DNA of 64,000 nt from Burkholderia pseudomultivorans (lineage in GTDB: Bacteria; Pseudomonadota; Gammaproteobacteria; Burkholderiales; Burkholderiaceae). A program made the position numbers and the translations under genes. The DNA lies in contig NZ_CP013378.1 of assembly GCF_001718415.1 (NCBI RefSeq), forward strand, positions 3,472,001 to 3,536,000, read 5' to 3'. Every line of letters starts with the position of its first letter. Within the stretch, counting starts at the first letter, position 1. This document shows, in pieces, positions 7,364 through 16,308 of the stretch. A model generated the notes under the pieces. The model saw only the letters and a list, made by a program, of their open reading frames with translations. It did no database searches and was not told the origin of the DNA.

Positions 7364-9886
7364 CTACTTGCTCTCGAACATGTCCATGATCTGCTGCTTC
7401 TCCTGCGGCGTGACCGGCGGCGGCGTGAGCCCTTCCGCCCCGGCCGAGCCGAGCGCGTCGTTCGCGCTGATCGCATTCGCCGCCGGATTGATGTCGACGC
7501 TCGCGACAAACCCGTTGCCCGGCGTGCGATCCGCGTAATACAGCTCGCCGTCGATCGACGTCAGTCCGTCCGGCATCGGCATCTGCTGCTCCGGCACGCC
7601 GTTGAGCGCGGTGCGCATGTAGTTCACCCATATCGGCAGCGCGAGCTGCGCGCCGAATTCGCGGCTGCCGAGGCTCTTCGGCTGGTCGAAGCCCATCCAC
7701 GCGACCGCGACGAGCGACTGCTGGTAGCCGGCAAACCAGCCGTCCTTCGCATCGTTCGTCGTACCGGTCTTGCCCTGCAGGTCGCCACGGCCCAGCACGT
7801 TGGTGCCCGCGCCCGTGCCGGCCGTCGCGACCGTATGCAGCAGGCTGTTCATCACGTACGCGTTGCGCCCTTCGATCGTGCGCGGCGCCGTGCTGCCCGC
7901 AATCGCCGGCTGCGATTTCTGCAGCGGCTGGCCGCGCGCGTCGTCGACTTCGGCGATCAGGTACGGATCGACCTTGTAGCCGCCGTTCGCGAACACCGCA
8001 TAGCCGGTCGCGAGCTGCAGCGGCGTCACGAGACCCGCGCCGAGCGCCATCGGCAGATACGGCGGCGTCTTCTTCGGATCGAAGCCGAAGCGCTGCGTCA
8101 CGTATTCCTGCGCGTACTGCGTGCCGATCGATGCGAGGATCCGGATCGACACGAGGTTCTTCGAACGCTGCAGGCCGGTGCGCATCGTCATCGGGCCGTC
8201 CGGCTGATCGTCGTCCTTCGGCTCCCACGCGGTGCCGCCCGGCACGCTCGGCGGGAAGTACAGCGGCGCGTCGTTGATGATCGTCGCCGGCCCGAGGCCC
8301 TTGTCGAGCGACGCCGAATAGATGAACGGCTTGAACGACGAGCCCGGCTGGCGCCATGCCTGCGTCACGTGGTTGAACTTGCTCTTGTTGAAGTCGAAGC
8401 CGCCGACCAGCGAGCGGATCGCGCCGTCCTGAGGCGCGATCGCGACGAGTGCGCCTTCGACCTGCGGCAGCTGCACGATCTGCCAGCCCGTCTTGCCTTC
8501 CTTCAGCACGCGCACGATCGAACCCGGCTTGATGCGCAGCGTATCGTTCGCACGCGCGCTGAGCGCGGCCGACACGAAACGCAGGCCGGCCGGGCCGATC
8601 GTCGTCGTCGCGCCGCCGACGAACTGCACCTCGACCGCGCTGGGCGCCGCCGACAGCACGACCGCCGACTGCAGGTCGCCGTTGTCCGGATGATCGGCGA
8701 GCGCGTCGTCGATCGCCTCGTCGCGGTCGTCGCCGGCCGCCGGCAGCTTGATCGCGCCCTCCGGCCCGCGATAGCCGTGCCGGCGTTCGTAGTCGAGAAT
8801 CCCGCGACGCACGGCCTGGTATGCAGCTTCCTGATCGGCCGAGTTGATCGTCGTCGTCACGGTCAGCCCGCGCGTATAGGTCTCGTCCTTGTACTGCTGG
8901 TACATCATCTGCCGCACCATCTCGGCGACGTATTCGCCGTGCACCGCGTACTGGTTGCCGGGCGTGCGCACGTGAATCTCTTCCTTCACGGCCTCGTCGT
9001 ACTGCGGCTGCGTGATGTAGCCGATCTCAAGCATCCGCTTCAGGATGTATTCCTGACGCACCTTCGCGCGCTTCGGATTGACGACCGGGTTGTACGCGGA
9101 CGGCGCCTTCGGCAGCCCCGCGAGCATCGCGGCTTCCGCGAGCGTGATGTCCTTCAGGTCCTTGCCGAAATACACGCGCGCGGCGGCCGCGAAACCGTAC
9201 GAACGCTGGCCGAGATAGATCTGGTTCATGTACAGCTCGAGAATCTGGTCCTTCGTCAGGGCCTTCTCGATCTTGTACGCGAGCAGCATCTCGTAGATCT
9301 TGCGCGTGTAGGTCTTCTCGCTCGACAGGAAGAAGTTGCGCGCGACCTGCATCGTGATCGTGCTCGCGCCCTGGCGCGCGCCGCCGTGCATCAGGTCGGC
9401 CACGCCCGCGCGCAGGATGCCGACGAAGTCGACGCCGCCGTGCTCGTAGAAGCGGTAGTCCTCGATCGCGAGCACCGCCTTCTTCATCACGTCGGGAATG
9501 TCCTGGAAGCGCACGAGGCTGCGGCGCTCCTCGCCGAACTCGCCGATCAGCACGTGATCGGCGGTAAACACGCGCAGCGGCACCTTCGGCTGATAGTTGG
9601 TCAGCGCGTCGAGCGACGGCAGCTGCGGCGCCATCACGACGAGCGCATAGCCGACGATCAGTGCGCCGACGATCGCGAGCGTCGCGAACAGGCCGACGAA
9701 CCACAGTGCGACGCGCGAGCCGAACGAGCGGCGGCCGCGGCCCCCGCCGTCGCTGCGCGGCGAGCGGCGCTGGTCGCCGTCGCGGTCGTCGTCATCGGAG
9801 TAATAGGCTCCCGACGGCGAACGGCGCAGCGTGTAGTGGGGTTCGGTCCGGTCGGGCGGAGAAGACGGTCGTTTGATAATTGGCAT
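7364..9886 (-). CDS. mrcA: Penicillin-binding protein 1A (bifunctional class A PBP)
   Basis: An 840-residue peptidoglycan glycosyltransferase/transpeptidase. The cytoplasmic N-terminus is charged; one membrane anchor spans about 58-84. The GT51 domain has catalytic E142 in EDYRFYEHGG and GASTITMQ. An OB-like insert precedes the transpeptidase domain with SSFK near residue 511 and KTGT near 705. The start has MPIIKRPS with upstream ATG context acceptable. It is transcribed away from the PspA-family gene and ends in a strong terminator occupied downstream by a group II intron. Confidence 0.95.
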   Translation of the reverse strand: MPIIKRPSSPPDRTEPHYTLRRSPSGAYYSDDDDRDGDQRRSPRSDGGGRGRRSFGSRVALWFVGLFATLAIVGALIVGYALVVMAPQLPSLDALTNYQPKVPLRVFTADHVLIGEFGEERRSLVRFQDIPDVMKKAVLAIEDYRFYEHGGVDFVGILRAGVADLMHGGARQGASTITMQVARNFFLSSEKTYTRKIYEMLLAYKIEKALTKDQILELYMNQIYLGQRSYGFAAAARVYFGKDLKDITLAEAAMLAGLPKAPSAYNPVVNPKRAKVRQEYILKRMLEIGYITQPQYDEAVKEEIHVRTPGNQYAVHGEYVAEMVRQMMYQQYKDETYTRGLTVTTTINSADQEAAYQAVRRGILDYERRHGYRGPEGAIKLPAAGDDRDEAIDDALADHPDNGDLQSAVVLSAAPSAVEVQFVGGATTTIGPAGLRFVSAALSARANDTLRIKPGSIVRVLKEGKTGWQIVQLPQVEGALVAIAPQDGAIRSLVGGFDFNKSKFNHVTQAWRQPGSSFKPFIYSASLDKGLGPATIINDAPLYFPPSVPGGTAWEPKDDDQPDGPMTMRTGLQRSKNLVSIRILASIGTQYAQEYVTQRFGFDPKKTPPYLPMALGAGLVTPLQLATGYAVFANGGYKVDPYLIAEVDDARGQPLQKSQPAIAGSTAPRTIEGRNAYVMNSLLHTVATAGTGAGTNVLGRGDLQGKTGTTNDAKDGWFAGYQQSLVAVAWMGFDQPKSLGSREFGAQLALPIWVNYMRTALNGVPEQQMPMPDGLTSIDGELYYADRTPGNGFVASVDINPAANAISANDALGSAGAEGLTPPPVTPQEKQQIMDMFESK

Positions 9887-10222
9887 GTCGGAATGGCGGG
9901 CGTACGTGGCGCCCTCGGACGCATGCGGAAATGCAAGCGGATGAATCAGAGTGGGTGCTTCGTGGCTACTGTCACGTCGACAGACCCCGCCGTGCGACGA
10001 TCCGTTCCCGCGACGTGACAGCGCATTTTAATGAAATCGATCGGGCGCCTTCGCGATTTTTTGTAAAAATTCCCGCACATCGGTAATGGACGCCCTGTAT
10101 TGGCGGCATCCTCGACCTATCATGGACACGCGACATCGCATCGGCGCACGCCTTTCTTTCAGCTCGAAAGCTTGTGCGCCGTCGTTGCGCGAATCGCTGC
10201 AACGACCGCTTGAACTCGCGCG

Positions 10223-10258
10223 TTTAAGCCGTATTTAAGTGAACCGGTGGTGTAATAT
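10223..10258 (+). promoter_or_regulatory. Candidate response-regulator box and -10 upstream of the PspA-family gene
   Basis: TTTAAG occurs twice as a direct repeat (10223-10228 and 10234-10239), start to start 11 bases apart, about one helix turn. TAATAT (10253-10258) fits a -10 hexamer, so the second repeat would overlap the -35 position. This geometry is like OmpR/PmrA-family activator sites. It lies in the 453-base divergent gap between mrcA and the PspA-family gene; nothing else is recognised there. Confidence 0.4.
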
Positions 10259-10339
10259 CCGCCGGCTCCTGCGGGTCCGAACCGGCTCGCAGCGGGCGAT
10301 GCCGCGGTCACGCGGCGCCTTTCAACCACGGAGGATTTC

Positions 10340-11020
10340 ATGTCGCTTTTCGACTCTATTTCGCGCACGATCAAGGGCCTGCTCAACGATGCGGCCGATT
10401 CGGTACAGGATCCGTCGCGCGACGCACGGCAGATCGTGCGGGAGCTCGACGACAGCATCGGCCGTGCCGAGAATTCGCTGATCGAGATCGAGGCACAGGT
10501 CGCGACCCAGCGCAGCAAGCGCGATGCGGCCGACGACAAGGTGAAGAAGTACGAGGACGGCGCGAAACGTGCGCTGCAGTCCGGCGACGAAGCGCTCGCG
10601 CGCGAAGCGCTGGCCGCACAGGCGAACGCCGAGGCCGAACGCGACGCGCTCGCGGCCGAACTGACGACGCTCGAGCCGTCGGTCGACAAGCTGAAGGGGC
10701 AGATCGCCGACATGCGCCAGCGCCGCAATGACCTCAACTCGCGCTCGAACATCCTGCAGGCCAAGCAGGAAATCGCGCAGGCGAAGGACGTCGCGGCGAG
10801 CGCGCTCGGCGGCATCGGCGGCAAGAACCTGTCCGAGGACTTCCAGAAGCTCGAGGACAAGGTCGCGCTGCAGAACGCACGCTCGGACGCACGCCTGAAT
10901 TCGGCCGACACGTCGAGCGGCAAGGCGCTGGACGACAAGCTCGCCGCGCTGAACAAGGGTCCGTCGGTCGAGGACCGCCTCGCCGCACTGAAGAAGCAGC
11001 TCGATACGCCGGCGCAGTGA
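10340..11020 (+). CDS. PspA/IM30 family protein
   Basis: A 226-residue, almost wholly helical protein with the PspA/IM30 layout: an amphipathic N-terminal helix (MSLFDSISRTIKGLLNDAAD) that can contact membranes, then long charged coiled coil (about 25-160) and a looser C-terminus ending in a short helix. Family members polymerise on damaged inner membrane. No pspF/pspB/pspC is nearby, so it is a paralogue outside a classic psp operon. GGAGG lies about 6 bases before the ATG. The TPR membrane protein gene follows after 88 bases. Confidence 0.88.
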   Translation: MSLFDSISRTIKGLLNDAADSVQDPSRDARQIVRELDDSIGRAENSLIEIEAQVATQRSKRDAADDKVKKYEDGAKRALQSGDEALAREALAAQANAEAERDALAAELTTLEPSVDKLKGQIADMRQRRNDLNSRSNILQAKQEIAQAKDVAASALGGIGGKNLSEDFQKLEDKVALQNARSDARLNSADTSSGKALDDKLAALNKGPSVEDRLAALKKQLDTPAQ

Positions 11021-11108
11021 CCGCTGTGACGGAACCGTGCCGCGGCCCGGCCCGGGCGCGCGGCGCGAACCGATCGCCAGGAGACGGGCGCATGCGCCCG
11101 GTTCGACC

Positions 11109-12263
11109 ATGAAGAAATCCCTCGCCGCTCTCGGCCTCTCGTTGATGCTGCTGTCGTCCGCCGCATTTGCGGTCCCGTCGCTGCAGCAGGTCGAGCAATC
11201 GATCGCCCAACGCAACTGGCAGCAAGCCGACACGCAGTTGTCGCAAGTCATCGACGCGCATCCGAACAACGCGCATGCGCGCTACCTGTACGCGCAGGTG
11301 CTGGACCGCGAAGGCCGCGCGTCCGACGCGCTCGCGCAATTGCAGCGCGCGAAATCGCTCGATCCGCAACTGCGTTTCACCGATGCGGCGCGCTTCGCGC
11401 AGACCGAAGCGCGAATTCGCTCGGACGCCGCGCGCACGAGCGGCAACGCGCCGTCGGCCACGCAGGCCGGCTCGCTGCAATCGTCGCTCGCGCCGGCCGT
11501 GCCGGCCGAAAAACACGGGCCGTCCACCGGCATGTGGATCGGTCTCGGCCTGATCGTCGCGATCGTCGCGCTGGTGCTGCGCTGGACCTTGCGTCGCGCG
11601 CGCTCGGCCGGCGACAGCCGCGCCGACGACGAACGCCGCGCGCAGCTGAAGCGCGCGACCGACGTGCTGAACGACATCCGTCCGCTGAAGCTCGATGCGA
11701 AGCTGTCGACCTTGCCCGGCGCCGCCGCGCTCACCGGCGAAATCGAAGGCATCGAGACCGATGCGCGCGCGCTCGTCGAATCGCTGTCGAACGGCAAGGA
11801 TCCGGTGCCGCCGTACCGCATCGACGAGCTCGAGCAGCGCCACGCCAGCGTAAAGGCGCGCGTCGAGGGTCGCCCCGACCCGAGCGCGCAAGCCACGGCG
11901 CCGGCGAACGGCAGCGGCTCGGTCTACGCGCAGGAAGCCGATCGCGTGACCGGCGCGCAGGGCCAGCCGTATCCGCCGCAACCCTACCCGCCCCAGCAGC
12001 CTCCCGTCGTGATCCAGCAAGGCGGCGGCTTCGGCAGCGGGATGGGCGGGCTGCTGACCGGCGTGCTGCTCGGCGAGGCGATGTCGGGCGGCCGCGAGCG
12101 CGTGGTCGAGCGCGACGTGATCGTCGACGACGAGCGCCGCCGCCAGAACAACGACCCGGGCTTCGACCTCGGCCGTGGCGACGATTCGAACTGGAGCGAC
12201 GGCAACGGTGGCGGCGTCGATCTCGGCAGCAACGACGACGGCTGGACTGACGACAACACCTGA
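11109..12263 (+). CDS. TPR-containing membrane protein with Gly/Asp-rich tail
   Basis: A 384-residue protein: signal peptide (1-21, ending AFA), TPR-like helices (about 34-86), a transmembrane helix (142-160), a cytoplasmic helical part (170-270), a Pro/Gln-rich linker, a Gly-rich stretch near 310-325 and an acidic Gly/Asp/Asn C-terminus. It is not a named family to me. Its position straight after the PspA-family gene suggests a partner in membrane maintenance (inference). The ATG at 11109 gives the signal peptide; the upstream frame to 11037 is unlikely to be translated. Confidence 0.8.
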   Translation: MKKSLAALGLSLMLLSSAAFAVPSLQQVEQSIAQRNWQQADTQLSQVIDAHPNNAHARYLYAQVLDREGRASDALAQLQRAKSLDPQLRFTDAARFAQTEARIRSDAARTSGNAPSATQAGSLQSSLAPAVPAEKHGPSTGMWIGLGLIVAIVALVLRWTLRRARSAGDSRADDERRAQLKRATDVLNDIRPLKLDAKLSTLPGAAALTGEIEGIETDARALVESLSNGKDPVPPYRIDELEQRHASVKARVEGRPDPSAQATAPANGSGSVYAQEADRVTGAQGQPYPPQPYPPQQPPVVIQQGGGFGSGMGGLLTGVLLGEAMSGGRERVVERDVIVDDERRRQNNDPGFDLGRGDDSNWSDGNGGGVDLGSNDDGWTDDNT

Positions 12264-12503
12264 GCCCCTCATCGACCGGGGCGCCCGCTCGATGCGCGGC
12301 GCCTCGCAGCACCCGTGCTGGCCCCCGCTTCACCGGTCGCGCGCGCGTCCCACTTTGTCAATCATTTCAAGATGGACTACCGACAATGGGGCGCGTTCGC
12401 TATCATGCGGCCATCGGCGTGCCACCGACCCCTTATATCGACGCTTCGCAGCCCTGCGCGTCGCGGCACGCTTCCCCTCGCCCCCAACAGGAGAAAGCCG
12501 CTC

Positions 12504-12944
12504 ATGAGCATAATCAAGGAATTCAAGGAGTTCGCCGTCAAGGGCAACGTGATGGATCTCGCCGTCGGCGTGATCATCGGCGGCGCGTTCTCGAAGATCG
12601 TCGACTCGGTCGTGAAGGACCTCATCATGCCGGTGATCGGCGTGCTGACGGGCGGTCTGGATTTCTCGAACAAGTTCGTTCTGCTCGGCACCATCCCTCC
12701 GACGTTCAAGGGAAACCCCGATTCCTACAAGGACCTGCAGGCCGCCGGTGTCGCGACGTTCGGCTACGGCTCGTTCATCACCGTGCTGATCAATTTCATC
12801 ATCCTGGCGTTCATCATTTTCCTGATGGTGAAATTCATCAACAAGCTGCGCAAGCCGGCCGAAGCCGAAGCGGCCGCACCGGCCCCGACGCCGGAAGACA
12901 TCGTGCTGCTGCGCGAGATCCGCGATTCGCTGAAGCAGCGCTGA
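12504..12944 (+). CDS. mscL: Large-conductance mechanosensitive channel MscL
   Basis: A 146-residue inner-membrane channel that opens under hypo-osmotic shock. The start [22 protein letters not shown] is the family's N-terminal amphipathic helix leading into TM1 (about 16-45); a periplasmic loop follows, then TM2 (about 88-110) and a charged C-terminal helix bundle. AGGAG precedes the ATG at 12504. A longer frame upstream (from 12315) lacks family similarity. A terminator follows 22 bases after the stop. Confidence 0.96.
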   Translation: MSIIKEFKEFAVKGNVMDLAVGVIIGGAFSKIVDSVVKDLIMPVIGVLTGGLDFSNKFVLLGTIPPTFKGNPDSYKDLQAAGVATFGYGSFITVLINFIILAFIIFLMVKFINKLRKPAEAEAAAPAPTPEDIVLLREIRDSLKQR

Positions 12945-12966
12945 GCGCCGCCCGCCCCGTACGCCA

Positions 12967-12991
12967 GGCCCGCCACCGTGCGGGCCTTTTT
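12967..12991 (+). terminator. Rho-independent terminator of mscL
   Basis: GGCCCGC and GCGGGCC form a 7-bp stem with a six-base loop, followed by TTTTT, starting 23 bases after the mscL stop. Confidence 0.9.
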
Positions 12992-13226
12992 CATGCGCGC
13001 GCCGCCGCGAGCGGGCTATCGCACTTTTTTGTGACGCGCGAATGCACGCGCGCGAAAAGCAGGTCTATGATGGAGACTAAATGACAGTACAGGCGCCAAG
13101 ACGCTGGCTGTGTCGATCGTAGGGAGCGGGTCGACGGGAGACATCGATCGTCGCACCGCACGAGCGCAGCATTTTCGTGTGCTATAAAGGATCGACATGC
13201 GGCGTACATAGCCGGGAGTGGGTCGC

Positions 13227-13718
13227 ATGAAAGTGCCGCATTTCTTGCAATTGTTTTTGAGGCGAGTGTTTATGTCCTTCCCGAAAAAACGTCGACGTGC
13301 GCAACAGGATGGCCAGGAGTCGTTTCTTGCGGTATTGCGCCATTCGAAACCGTTTGCCCAGCTCGACACCAAGATTGCCCGCGCCCGCGCACAGGACGAA
13401 CCGGTCCTCTATGCGCACGTGCTGCCCGGGCTCGACGTGCTCCTGTGCAGCGTGCGCGGCGCCCAGCCGCCCTATCCGGCGATCGCCGAGCTGCGCAAGC
13501 GCTGCATCGAGTCGATCGCCAACGCGCTCGAGCAGCCGCTCGACGGCCTCGAGAACGGCGGGTACTGGTACGAAGCGAACGGCTTCGGCTTCCTCGTGTT
13601 CGCAAGCCGCGCCCGCGCGCGCATCCTGCCCGAATTTGGTGCAGGCACGAAAGCGAGCCTGCGCGGCGGGCTCGGCCGGCAAAACGCCGGCGACACGACA
13701 CCACGCTCTCTCGGCTGA
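13227..13718 (+). CDS. Conserved-looking hypothetical protein (163 aa)
   Basis: A basic N-terminus (MKVPHFLQLFLRR, then FPKKRRRAQQ) precedes a compact domain with HVLPGLDVLLCSVRG and a GYWYEANGFGFLVF strand. There is no signal peptide or recognised domain. Two starts are possible: ATG 13227 with GGGAG upstream, or ATG 13272 without clear spacing to a binding site; the first is preferred. No operon partner is evident, since flanking genes are on the opposite strand or terminated. Confidence 0.65.
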   Translation: MKVPHFLQLFLRRVFMSFPKKRRRAQQDGQESFLAVLRHSKPFAQLDTKIARARAQDEPVLYAHVLPGLDVLLCSVRGAQPPYPAIAELRKRCIESIANALEQPLDGLENGGYWYEANGFGFLVFASRARARILPEFGAGTKASLRGGLGRQNAGDTTPRSLG

Positions 13719-13820
13719 ACCGCCACCGATTCGATGGGCCGCCTTCGCGCGGCCCATCGGCCATTCACGCGCGCCGTTATGCCGTCGCGCGGCCGGCCCG
13801 AGCCGGCCGGCGCCCGCGTG

Positions 13821-14714
13821 TCACTGCGCGTGTCCGCGTCCGTTGCCGGGCCGCACGATATCGATGAACGCCGCGAAATCGGCACCCGCCAACCCCTGCG
13901 CGGCACCGAGCCGCAATACCTGCTGCACGGTGGACGACACCGGCATCACCGCGCCCGTGTCGCGCGCGGCATCGGCGATCGCATCGACATCCTTCTGAAA
14001 CGTGCTGAGCGCGCCGATCGGCGGATGCCCGCCCGAGGTCATGCGCGGCACGAAGGTCTGCAGCAGCACCGAATCGGCCCAGCCGCCGGCGAGCGCCTCG
14101 GCCAGACGCGCGGCGTCGATGCCGCTCGCCTGCGCCAGGCCGACGGCCTCGGCGATCGCGGTGACCGTCGCGGTGACGATCGCCTGGTTGCACAGCTTCG
14201 CGGTCTGCCCCGCGCCCGCGTCGCCCATGTGCGTGATGCGCGACGCATACGTGTCGATCAGCGGCCGCACCGCGTCGAGATCGGCCGCGCGACCGCCCGC
14301 CATCACGGCTAGCGTGCCGGCCTGCGCGCCCGGCACGCCGCCCGACACCGGCGCGTCGACCCAGCCGACGCCGAGTTCGGCCGCGCGCGCCGCGTAGTCG
14401 CGCGTCGCGGCGGGCGGGATGCTCGAATGATCGACGATGCGCCGCAGCCGGCGCGCCGCCGCGTCGCCCGCGAGCAGGCCGTCGGCGCCGAATGCGACGT
14501 CGCCGACCGCACGTCCGTCGAGCACGCATACGAATACCGTATCGACGCGCTCCGCCAGTTCGCGCGGCGTGTCGACCACCTGCGCGCCATCGGCCTCGAG
14601 CGCTTCCGCTTTCGCGCGCGTGCGATTCCATACGCTCACGCGATGCCCGGCCGCCAGCAAATGCCGAATCATCGGCATGCCCATCAATCCCGGTCCGCAA
14701 AATCCGACTTCCAC
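13821..14714 (-). CDS. NAD(P)-dependent beta-hydroxyacid dehydrogenase (HIBADH/GarR type)
   Basis: A 297-residue enzyme of the 3-hydroxyisobutyrate dehydrogenase family, oxidising a beta-hydroxyacid or reducing tartronate semialdehyde. The N-terminal Rossmann motif GPGLMG is at 7-12, the substrate loop DAPVSGG at 120-126 and the catalytic lysine is K173 ([11 protein letters not shown]). The start is a GTG at 14714 with GAGGAG five bases upstream. Substrate is not determinable from the sequence. A second family member lies at 38297-39181. Tartronate semialdehyde reductase activity would link it to glyoxylate made by the ureide pathway nearby (inference). Confidence 0.85.
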   Translation of the reverse strand: MEVGFCGPGLMGMPMIRHLLAAGHRVSVWNRTRAKAEALEADGAQVVDTPRELAERVDTVFVCVLDGRAVGDVAFGADGLLAGDAAARRLRRIVDHSSIPPAATRDYAARAAELGVGWVDAPVSGGVPGAQAGTLAVMAGGRAADLDAVRPLIDTYASRITHMGDAGAGQTAKLCNQAIVTATVTAIAEAVGLAQASGIDAARLAEALAGGWADSVLLQTFVPRMTSGGHPPIGALSTFQKDVDAIADAARDTGAVMPVSSTVQQVLRLGAAQGLAGADFAAFIDIVRPGNGRGHAQ

Positions 14715-14849
14715 GATGCTCCTCGTCTCCAATTGGGGTTGCACTTGCCGCCCATCATACCTATCACTCAAGAAGCCGGGCACGCGCGGCGGCGCTTCGG
14801 GACCGCGGCTTGCGTCGGTCACACACCTCGACACGCCAGGGAGTGCATC

Positions 14850-15059
14850 ATGAGCGACCACGTATACAAGCTGATCGAACTGACCGGTTCGTCGCAGCAA
14901 TCGAGCGACGACGCCATCCGCAACGCGATCTCGAAGGCCGGCAAGACGCTGCACAATCTGCACTGGTTCCAGGTCACCGAGACGCGCGGCCACATCGAAG
15001 GCGACCAGGTCGTCCACTGGCAGGTCACGCTGAAGGTCGGTATGCGCCTCGACGACTGA
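14850..15059 (+). CDS. Dodecin
   Basis: A 69-residue flavin-storage protein that assembles into dodecamers. The sequence (starts [15 protein letters not shown], with [15 protein letters not shown] and [21 protein letters not shown]) matches the family throughout, including the tryptophan of the LHWFQV strand that stacks on the flavin. AGGGAG lies 8 bases before the ATG. It diverges from the dehydrogenase gene across about 135 bases. Confidence 0.93.
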   Translation: MSDHVYKLIELTGSSQQSSDDAIRNAISKAGKTLHNLHWFQVTETRGHIEGDQVVHWQVTLKVGMRLDD

Positions 15060-15293
15060 CGCGCGCACGCGACGTCACCTGGCGTCACGCACCGCCGCAA
15101 GCCGGCTGCGCGCCCGCCGTGCGGCCGCGTGATACCGCGCGCCCCTGCCTCACCCCGCCCCGTTCCGGCCGCGCCGCGGCCCGGCCGGCGGCCGCCTGCG
15201 GGTATCCATCTCTTGACGCTGACTTTCGTTCATATTAAAAACGATATACCCCATACCCCTCTCGATCAGCCCAGGCATATAAACGGAGATAAC

Positions 15294-16223
15294 ATGAGTC
15301 AGCAACGCGAGGCGATCGACACGTACCTCTTGCGCGTCTTGCACACCCTGTTGATGGAGCGCAGCGTCACGCGCGCAGCCGTCAAACTGAACCAGTCGCA
15401 GCCGGCGATCAGCGCCGCGCTGCGTCGCCTGCGCGACATCACCGGCGACCCGCTGCTGGTGCGCGGCAAGTCCGGCATGGTGCCGACCGAATACGGGCTG
15501 CGCCTGCTCGAGCCCGTGCAGAACGCACTGCGTGAAATCGAGCGCATCAAGTTCCAGCAGCACAATTTCGACCCAGCCACGTCGATCCGCTGCTACCGGA
15601 TCGGCTGCCCCGACTACCTGAACGTGCTGTTCGTGCCGACCGTCGTCGAACGCTTCCGCCAGGCCGCGCCGAACGCGACGCTCGAGTTCCATTCGCTCGG
15701 CCCCGCGTTCGACTACGAGCTCGCGCTGGAAGACGGCAAGCTCGACATCGTCGTCGGCAACTGGCCGGAGCCGCCCGAGCAGCTTCACCTGTCGAACCTG
15801 TTCGTCGACGAGATCGTGTGCCTGATGAGCAACACGCACCCGTTCGCGAAGCGCGGCGGGCTCACGCTCGACCAGTACCTGAACGCGCCGCATCTCGCGC
15901 CGACGCCGTACTCGGTCGGCCAGCGCGGCGCGATCGACGTGCATCTCGCGCGCGAGCGGCTCAAGCGCCACGTGGTCGTCACGCTGCCGTACTTCAACCT
16001 CGCGCCGTACGTGCTCGTGAAGTCCGACCTGATCTTCACGACGACGCGGCTGTTCGCCGACCACTACGCGAAGTTCCTGCCGCTGTCGGTCGTGCCGGCG
16101 CCGCTCGACTTCCCGCCGATGCAGTACTACCAGCTGTGGCACGAGCGCTGCCACTACTCCGACGAAGTGCGCTGGCTGCGCGGCCTCGTCGCCGAGGCCA
16201 CCCGCACGCTGATCGAACCGTAA
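15294..16223 (+). CDS. LysR-family transcriptional regulator
   Basis: A 309-residue regulator. The winged HTH lies at about residues 13-70 (RAAVKLNQSQPAISAALRRL), followed by a periplasmic-binding-like effector domain. It converges with the 8-oxoguanine deaminase gene, the stops being 85 bases apart, and lies at the edge of the purine catabolism region; control of purine genes is plausible but unproved. GGAGAT precedes the ATG. The leader is AT-rich (ATATTAAAAACGATAT near 15232), a possible self-binding site. Confidence 0.9.
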   Translation: MSQQREAIDTYLLRVLHTLLMERSVTRAAVKLNQSQPAISAALRRLRDITGDPLLVRGKSGMVPTEYGLRLLEPVQNALREIERIKFQQHNFDPATSIRCYRIGCPDYLNVLFVPTVVERFRQAAPNATLEFHSLGPAFDYELALEDGKLDIVVGNWPEPPEQLHLSNLFVDEIVCLMSNTHPFAKRGGLTLDQYLNAPHLAPTPYSVGQRGAIDVHLARERLKRHVVVTLPYFNLAPYVLVKSDLIFTTTRLFADHYAKFLPLSVVPAPLDFPPMQYYQLWHERCHYSDEVRWLRGLVAEATRTLIEP

Positions 16224-16308
16224 CGGCCAGCGCTGCACACCGCTGCGGCATACGGCGGCAGTGGCAGCGCAGCCGCGCCGCCGCAAGCGCCGAAGCCACC
16301 GCGTCGCG

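Noticed and set aside
7835..10018. A 727-residue open frame antisense to mrcA
   Set aside because: PBP1A motifs on the minus strand are unequivocal; the antisense frame has none.
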